Shown: positions 59,800 to 64,000 of the stretch, piece after piece | How positions within the stretch are numbered: the stretch's first letter is position 1 | Layout: each line of letters begins with the position of its first letter | Notes under the pieces: generated by a model | What the model was told of the DNA's origin: nothing | Databases searched by the model: none | What the model saw: the letters and a program-made list of their open reading frames with translations, nothing else | Assembly (NCBI RefSeq): GCF_002078175.1 | Contig: NZ_MWFK01000004.1 | Span: 1 to 64,000 of the forward strand | Reading direction: 5' to 3' | Source of the DNA: Streptomyces sp. M41(2017) | Lineage (GTDB): Bacteria > Actinomycetota > Actinomycetes > Streptomycetales > Streptomycetaceae | Length of the DNA: 64,000 nucleotides | Program-made: the position numbers and the translations under genes

Positions 59800-60617
59800 C
59801 CGGCATCGAAGAGCTCCTGTCCAGAGCCCTGCTCGTGCGCGAACGCACCGTGCCACACGACGTCGTCCCCCGTCCCACCCCGCGGGCCGCCGACCCCTCC
59901 TGCGACGTCGCCCTCGGACAGGACGACCAGCCCAACGCCGCCGCGCAGGACCTGTACGCGCTGTGCGAAACGCTCGTCCGCCACACGCCCACCGCCACCG
60001 TCGTCAAGTTCGTCACCGACCAGCTGCCCGAACCACGCAGCGCCCTCATCCTCGCCTGTGTCCTGCAGCTGACCGACACCACCGAGGGCGCCCGGTTTTG
60101 GTGGCAGTACGCGGCCGGCGCCGGACAGGGCGCTGCCGCCTACTGCCTCTACCTCCATCACCTGGCACTGGGGGAGAGTGCCGCTGCCCATTGGTGGCAT
60201 CAGCAAGCCGACGACGTACAGACCCCGCCACAGCCCCCAAGCATCGAAGACAGCAGCTGGAACCCCGCCGAACATCGCATCACCAGCGCTTCGACGGCAC
60301 AATTCATGCGCGTCCTGCGTCACCTGGCCAAGCAGACGGTCCGATCCCGACCAGCCAGAGTCAGCAAACTCATGAGCTACATCCCCCAAGCTGTCACCAC
60401 CGGCTACCTACGAGAGCCAGACTCTGAGCTTCCGCTGCCAGGACACGAATTCGTCCGCCGTATCAACGCCCTCCTCGCCGCAGGCGACCACCCCCGGACC
60501 TGGTCCAAAAAAGCCACAGGTTCCACCGGCAGGAAACGAGGCTGCTCTCTTCCCGAGTCCGTCGAAAGGCCCTACGTGCGGGGCGTTCCCGAACAGCTCG
60601 GCACGGCGAGGCGCTGA
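59796..60617 (+). CDS. Partner of the HTH-sigma protein, function unknown
   Basis: 273 residues from GTG 59796, overlapping the previous stop (GTGA). It has a helical repeat-like centre (LYALCETLVRHTPTATVVKF, SALILACVLQLTDTTEGARF, WWQYAAGAGQGAAAYCLYLH) that resembles a tetratricopeptide-type fold. The coupling suggests a regulator of the sigma-like protein. C-terminal 60 residues are less ordered. Confidence 0.65.
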   Translation: MTGIEELLSRALLVRERTVPHDVVPRPTPRAADPSCDVALGQDDQPNAAAQDLYALCETLVRHTPTATVVKFVTDQLPEPRSALILACVLQLTDTTEGARFWWQYAAGAGQGAAAYCLYLHHLALGESAAAHWWHQQADDVQTPPQPPSIEDSSWNPAEHRITSASTAQFMRVLRHLAKQTVRSRPARVSKLMSYIPQAVTTGYLREPDSELPLPGHEFVRRINALLAAGDHPRTWSKKATGSTGRKRGCSLPESVERPYVRGVPEQLGTARR

Positions 60618-60829
60618 CGGCGACACACGGTGCCGCACGGCCCGGCCTGGTCCGGCAGAAAGCGAGGAAGCGAAGGCGAAGGGTGTCGTGCTGGCCTCCA
60701 GCCCCGCTATGAATCTGTCCAGGGCGGAGCTGTTTGGTGTCCCTCAGGAGTGGGCGTGTGTGCCGGAGGCCAGAGACGAGGTCATGTCCTCGGGGTGCGA
60801 TGGTCGGGTCGATCCGTGAAAGTGGCGCC

Positions 60830-61393
60830 ATGGAGATCGTCGTGACGCGCGAACTGCGCAAGACTCGTTCCCAGGGTTCCGGGCTGGACGTTTCTGTCTT
60901 GGGCATCAAGGCGGTACACGCGGCGCCCGCCGACGACGGTGACCCTCATGGTCTGCCAGGCAGCCGGACGTGCTGCGGTGAGCCGACAGCGGACATGGAA
61001 CTGCTGGCCTACCGCCCGAGACCGGGCGCATCGTGGCTGCCGCCCACCATGACCCAATGGGAGTGCCCAAGCTGTGCGGACGTGCTCCGATCAGTGAAGT
61101 CCTCCTCTTCATCGGGGTTCGATGCGGGGACATCGACGGGGGAGAGGTCGGAGCGGGCGCGGTGCCATCGAACGGGGTGGCGCCAGCGCCCGGCGCCATC
61201 GCGGGCAACGTCGACCCCGACCTCGCCGACCACGTCGGGCTGTACGAGGGTGACGTCCAGCGTTTCGCGGCTGCCCCACCCAGCTGAGAACGTCCAGCCC
61301 GTCCAGGGATGTTCACCGGCTGACACAGTGAGTAGGGGAGCGAGGGTGCTGCTCGCGGCTGCGGCCAGAGGGGTGGTCCGGCCCACGTACTGA
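60830..61393 (+). CDS. Possible Cys-containing protein overlapping the ligase 3' end (weak)
   Basis: The first 90 residues from ATG 60830 (MEIVVTRELRKTRSQ, RTCCGEPTADMELLAYRPRP, QWECPSCADVLRS) look natural and contain Cys pairs. From 61100 on, the frame runs antisense to the ligase gene and takes on a Ser/Thr/Arg composition typical of a shadow. A real but shorter gene that has lost its stop is possible. Confidence 0.3.
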   Translation: MEIVVTRELRKTRSQGSGLDVSVLGIKAVHAAPADDGDPHGLPGSRTCCGEPTADMELLAYRPRPGASWLPPTMTQWECPSCADVLRSVKSSSSSGFDAGTSTGERSERARCHRTGWRQRPAPSRATSTPTSPTTSGCTRVTSSVSRLPHPAENVQPVQGCSPADTVSRGARVLLAAAARGVVRPTY

Positions 61394-62079
61394 AGGTTGC
61401 CGTTGGTGTCGTATCTGGCGAGCAGCACGGTGCGGGGCATCGCGAGAGGGCCGGTGATCGCGCCGGCGATGGCTTCTGTCGTCTCGCGCGGTTTGTATTT
61501 CAACCATCCCCTGGCTCCTGGCCTGTACGGCTCGGTGAGTCTCTTGTAGATCACGCCTTCGATGCCGACGGCTTTCCAGGTGAGCCACTCATTCACGACG
61601 TCCTGGTCGGTGGTCGATGGACACAGCGTCCATGGGGCGGTGAGCCGGCGAGCGGAGAAGACGGATTCGAGGGCGGTCCTGCGGCGCCGGTAGGGCCAGC
61701 TGGTGATGTCGTTGCCGTTCAGGCGCAGGAGGTCGAAGGCGACGAAGTGCGCCGGCCACTTGCTCGCCGCCCGGGCCGCGGCGGGGCCGCGTCTCTGCAT
61801 CCTGTGCTGGAGACGTTCGAACGCGAGCCGGCCTTCCTCCCACACGACCAGTTCACCATCCAAGGCGGTCCCGTCGCGCAGCTGCGCGGCCCCGGTCACG
61901 ATGTCCGGGAACGCGGCGCGCAGGTCCGTGCCGCGCCGGGAGCGGAGTTCCATTTTCCCGGCGTCGACGGAGAGCAGCGCTCGGTATCCGTCCCACTTGG
62001 GCTCACCCGCCATCCCCGGGGGCAGGTCAGGCCGGGGGGTGGGGGTGCTCAGCATGGGTTCGGGCAGTGTCCAGGTCAC
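61009..62079 (-). CDS. ATP-dependent DNA ligase (LigD ligase-domain type)
   Basis: 356 residues from GTG 62079 behind GAAGGGA. Motif I EPKWDGYRALL carries the AMP-accepting Lys. Motifs III and IIIa (DGELVVWEEGRLAFERLQHR, HFVAFDLLRLNG), IV (EGVIYKRLTEPYRPGARG) and V (WLKYKPRE) follow, then an OB-fold domain ending near PVRWHRARSDL. The tail after that is atypical and overlaps the possible + gene. No polymerase, phosphoesterase or Ku gene lies nearby, so it may act alone in plasmid DNA repair. Confidence 0.85.
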   Translation of the reverse strand: MTWTLPEPMLSTPTPRPDLPPGMAGEPKWDGYRALLSVDAGKMELRSRRGTDLRAAFPDIVTGAAQLRDGTALDGELVVWEEGRLAFERLQHRMQRRGPAAARAASKWPAHFVAFDLLRLNGNDITSWPYRRRRTALESVFSARRLTAPWTLCPSTTDQDVVNEWLTWKAVGIEGVIYKRLTEPYRPGARGWLKYKPRETTEAIAGAITGPLAMPRTVLLARYDTNGNLQYVGRTTPLAAAASSTLAPLLTVSAGEHPWTGWTFSAGWGSRETLDVTLVQPDVVGEVGVDVARDGAGRWRHPVRWHRARSDLSPVDVPASNPDEEEDFTDRSTSAQLGHSHWVMVGGSHDAPGLGR

Positions 62080-62117
62080 GCGGTATCCCTTCCACTGCGC
62101 GGCTGGCGCCGTCGCTG

Positions 62118-62462
62118 TCACGGGGGCGATTCCTGCGGAGGGCCCTCGTTCCCGGAGTCGGCGGCCGCGGCTGCCTGGCTCTGCCCCGTGCTCTGGACGC
62201 TGTCGCGTCGTACCCGCTCCAGGTGCTGCAAGGCGACAAGCGGGTCGACGAGCTCCAGGAGGCGTTCCTCGTGTCTGGTCCACATGGAGTCACGGCGTGC
62301 AGTGGTCCAGGTGGTACAGGCTTGCGTCATGAGGTGGGCCAGTGCCATGAGCAGGCGGGGGAGTAGAACGAAGACTGCGATCCATGACGAGAGCCCGCCG
62401 ATCGCGGCCAGAGCGCCGCCCGTCAGGGTGCTGAAAGCGTCGTGGAGGGTGGGCCGTTCCAT
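62118..62462 (-). CDS. Small membrane protein upstream of the ligase
   Basis: 114 residues. A helix pair (TLTGGALAAIGGLSSWIAVF, VLLPRLLMALAHLM) is followed by a charged helix (RHEERLLELVDPLVALQHLE) and a Gln/Ala/Pro tail. It ends 38 bp before the ligase start and may be co-transcribed. Function unknown. Confidence 0.55.
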   Translation of the reverse strand: MERPTLHDAFSTLTGGALAAIGGLSSWIAVFVLLPRLLMALAHLMTQACTTWTTARRDSMWTRHEERLLELVDPLVALQHLERVRRDSVQSTGQSQAAAAADSGNEGPPQESPP

Positions 62463-62919
62463 CGTGGGACTCCAAGGGGTGAGGGGGCAGGGCAGGGTGC
62501 CTTCACCCGTTGGTTCGTGGGGGTGGGGCAGGACAGCAACAGGGGCGGTTCAGTTCTTTGGCGGCACTCTGGCGGGTAGCGCAGTAAGCGGCGCAAGTCC
62601 TTGAAACTGGCAGGGCGGACCGGGGCATTCGAGGGCCTGGAGCTCTTGAATGTCTGCCGTCTTGGTGGGTCTGCTGGGTTGGTTACCTGCCTTCAGACCC
62701 CGTGGGCGATCAGAGGTACACGACCGGTATGCAAGGCGCGCAACCTCGGCCGTGCGAGGAGAGATCTCGACTCGCGTCCCGACCCGCAGACGTCTGACCT
62801 GATGCAGCCGACGCCCGACGGAACGCCATCTGGCGTCCGCTCCGACTGACGGGGCGCTCAGCCCCCGGGGAAGGGGCCCCGTCGGAGAGCCCAGAAACAA
62901 GGGCCATAGAGTTTCGTTT
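62463..62919. other. Region without supported gene
   Basis: On the minus strand a frame reads RLRVGTRVEISPRTAEVARL and LKAGNQPSRPTKTADIQELQ with a natural look but no start signal. GTRVEI recalls the Tpg-like C-terminus, but that is too short to count. No repeat seen. Confidence 0.3.
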
Positions 62920-63477
62920 GTGACGAAAAGAAGCGCTGGCAACGAGGCGCAGCCAGACGCAGTCGCGGCTGCGTCGCAGCGCCTTCCCGTAGAGGAAGCG
63001 ATGGTGCGCGAGCAGCTGGTGGAGCGCAGTTGCGCCTGGTGCGGTGAGCCCGTCGCGTATAGCGGGCGGGGCCGGCCGCCGCGCTTTTGCAGTCCGGTGC
63101 ACCGGCGGCGGGCCTGGGAGGTGCGCAGCGCGGAGGAACGCGCCGGCCGTCCGGTGAGCAAGGGCGGCCGCAGTACCGAGCCGGTGCGCGAGATCGTGCA
63201 GCGCACCGAGACGGTGGTGCGACCCCAGATAGTCCAGGACGCCGGCCGGGGCTCGGCGGCGCCGCGGCCGGCGCAGCGTCTGAGCGGGCAGCCCTACACG
63301 CTGCCCGAGGACGCGGTCGAGTGGATCGAGGCACTCGCCGCTCTGCGACGGGAAGCGGTGACGAACCCGAAGGTTGCGCCCTTCCGGGAGCACATCGCGA
63401 ACGCCTGCGAGAAGACCCTGCAGGTCCTGCGCTCCGAGATGCCCGGCCCGGACGGGACGACGCCCGGCGAGCCGTGA
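62920..63477 (+). CDS. Zinc-finger-like protein
   Basis: 185 residues from GTG 62920. It contains CAWCGEPVAYSGRGRPPRFC and SPVHRRRAW, a CxxC...C...H zinc pattern found in small actinobacterial DNA-associated proteins. The second half is helical (VREIVQRTETVVRPQIVQDA, EWIEALAALRREAVT). No partner gene is obvious. Confidence 0.65.
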   Translation: MTKRSAGNEAQPDAVAAASQRLPVEEAMVREQLVERSCAWCGEPVAYSGRGRPPRFCSPVHRRRAWEVRSAEERAGRPVSKGGRSTEPVREIVQRTETVVRPQIVQDAGRGSAAPRPAQRLSGQPYTLPEDAVEWIEALAALRREAVTNPKVAPFREHIANACEKTLQVLRSEMPGPDGTTPGEP

Positions 63478-63650
63478 GCCGCGTCAACGCCCGGGAATGC
63501 GGTGGGAGTCCGCTCTGTTGTAGAGGGCGTGGACGTGAAGGGATAGTGTCCCCGGGCCTCACCTATAGCCCATGAGGAAGATCGTTCGGCTGAAGCCTCA
63601 TGGAGCCTTTCGCCGCGTAGGCGACCGCCCTTCACGACCACAGCTCGTAC

Positions 63651-63685
63651 AGCAGCTCCCGACCGGGATCCGGTCGGGAGCTGCT
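63651..63685 (+). terminator. Hairpin terminator
   Basis: AGCAGCTCCCGACCG pairs perfectly with CGGTCGGGAGCTGCT around GGATC. It lies between the zinc-finger gene and the convergent partial gene at the window end. Confidence 0.75.
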
Positions 63686-63728
63686 GCATGTAGAGGGTCA
63701 CGTCATGTCTCGCGCTGCTCCAGGGCCT

Positions 63729-64000
63729 TCAGTAGATGGAGAGCGGCGGAACGCTGATGGACAGGCCGCTGTCGCGGAGCTTCGCCTGCCACTGGGCTTC
63801 GATCTGCGGGCGCAACCGCCGTATCTCGCGCCAGCCTTCGATGGATTCTGGCAGCTCGCTGCCGCGGGACCAGGCCCCCAGGAGCATCCGTGTTTCGCTC
63901 CTGGACAGGAAAGCGATCTCTGGCAGGGAGTATCCCGGTACTCCGCCGGCTGCGGCGATGTCCACGAGATAGCAGATCTCTGTGATGCGGTGGCGTAGTT
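63729..64000 (-). CDS. C-terminal part of a hypothetical protein (cut by window end)
   Basis: The frame is open from the window end and stops at 63729. About 90 residues are visible (RHRITEICYLVDIAAAGGVP, SLPEIAFLSRSETRMLLGAW, EGWREIRRLRPQIEAQWQAK). An ATG at 63965 could be internal, since the frame continues upstream with natural composition. Helical, no motif recognised. Confidence 0.55.
   Translation of the reverse strand, partial: LRHRITEICYLVDIAAAGGVPGYSLPEIAFLSRSETRMLLGAWSRGSELPESIEGWREIRRLRPQIEAQWQAKLRDSGLSISVPPLSIY

Noticed and set aside
1..64000. tRNA or rRNA genes, insertion-sequence transposases, integrase
   Set aside because: None recognised by eye; a tRNA scan and profile search would be needed to be certain.
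63651..64000. Telomere-type palindrome cluster at the window end
   Set aside because: Only one terminator-like hairpin is present, and a gene runs off the edge, so this is not a replicon end.

Overview
The window looks like Streptomyces (or a close actinobacterial relative) plasmid DNA, most likely from a linear plasmid. The evidence is the high G+C, the many GTG starts with purine-rich ribosome sites, the WhiB-like and FtsK/TraB-like genes, and a rep - Tap-like - Tpg-like gene string. No housekeeping gene was recognised in 64 kb. No telomere is visible, so linearity is inferred from gene content.

Layout. (1) 0-22.8 kb is an accessory region. It holds an ECF sigma factor beside a 20-copy 24-bp repeat, and several proteins built as DNA-binding or helical cytoplasmic part, one membrane helix, then an exported part, usually near small membrane proteins, lipoproteins or secreted proteins. 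It also carries one intact RelE/ParE-like toxin-antitoxin pair, three decayed copies of it, Uma2 fragments and a dispersed family of hairpin repeats. (2) 22.9-28.8 kb is the replication/telomere module. A putative rep gene carries five GTCGGAATCCGAC iterons inside its coding sequence and is followed by Tap-like and Tpg-like genes. A second Tpg fragment and a lone Tap-type HTH protein lie nearby. (3) 28.9-32.0 kb is a cassette of HAD hydrolase, NAD-dependent dehydrogenase, P-loop kinase-like protein and HTH-P-loop protein. (4) 32.2-48.1 kb is the transfer module. A GntR/KorSA-like repressor lies at operators that overlap a strong promoter. Downstream is a run of small genes, a DUF2637 membrane protein, a Gly-rich protein, the FtsK-like TraB translocase and Spd-like membrane peptides, then a GGDEF protein and a Wbl protein. 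(5) 48.7-56.2 kb is the partition region. ParA and ParB overlap, and nine copies of a perfect palindrome (core TTGTCCGCGGACAA) are scattered over 7.3 kb. Three of them lie in frame inside parB. The largest palindrome (54 bp) is in front of parA. An HTH-HATPase protein and an HTH protein sit among the sites. (6) 56.2-64 kb carries a membrane-anchored Mrr-like nuclease, an HTH-sigma fusion with a coupled partner, an ATP-dependent DNA ligase and small Zn-finger or membrane proteins.

The main theme is that both replication (iterons in rep) and segregation (parS-like sites in parB) place their cis-acting DNA inside the gene for the protein expected to bind it. Functions were assigned by reading motifs; no database search was run.
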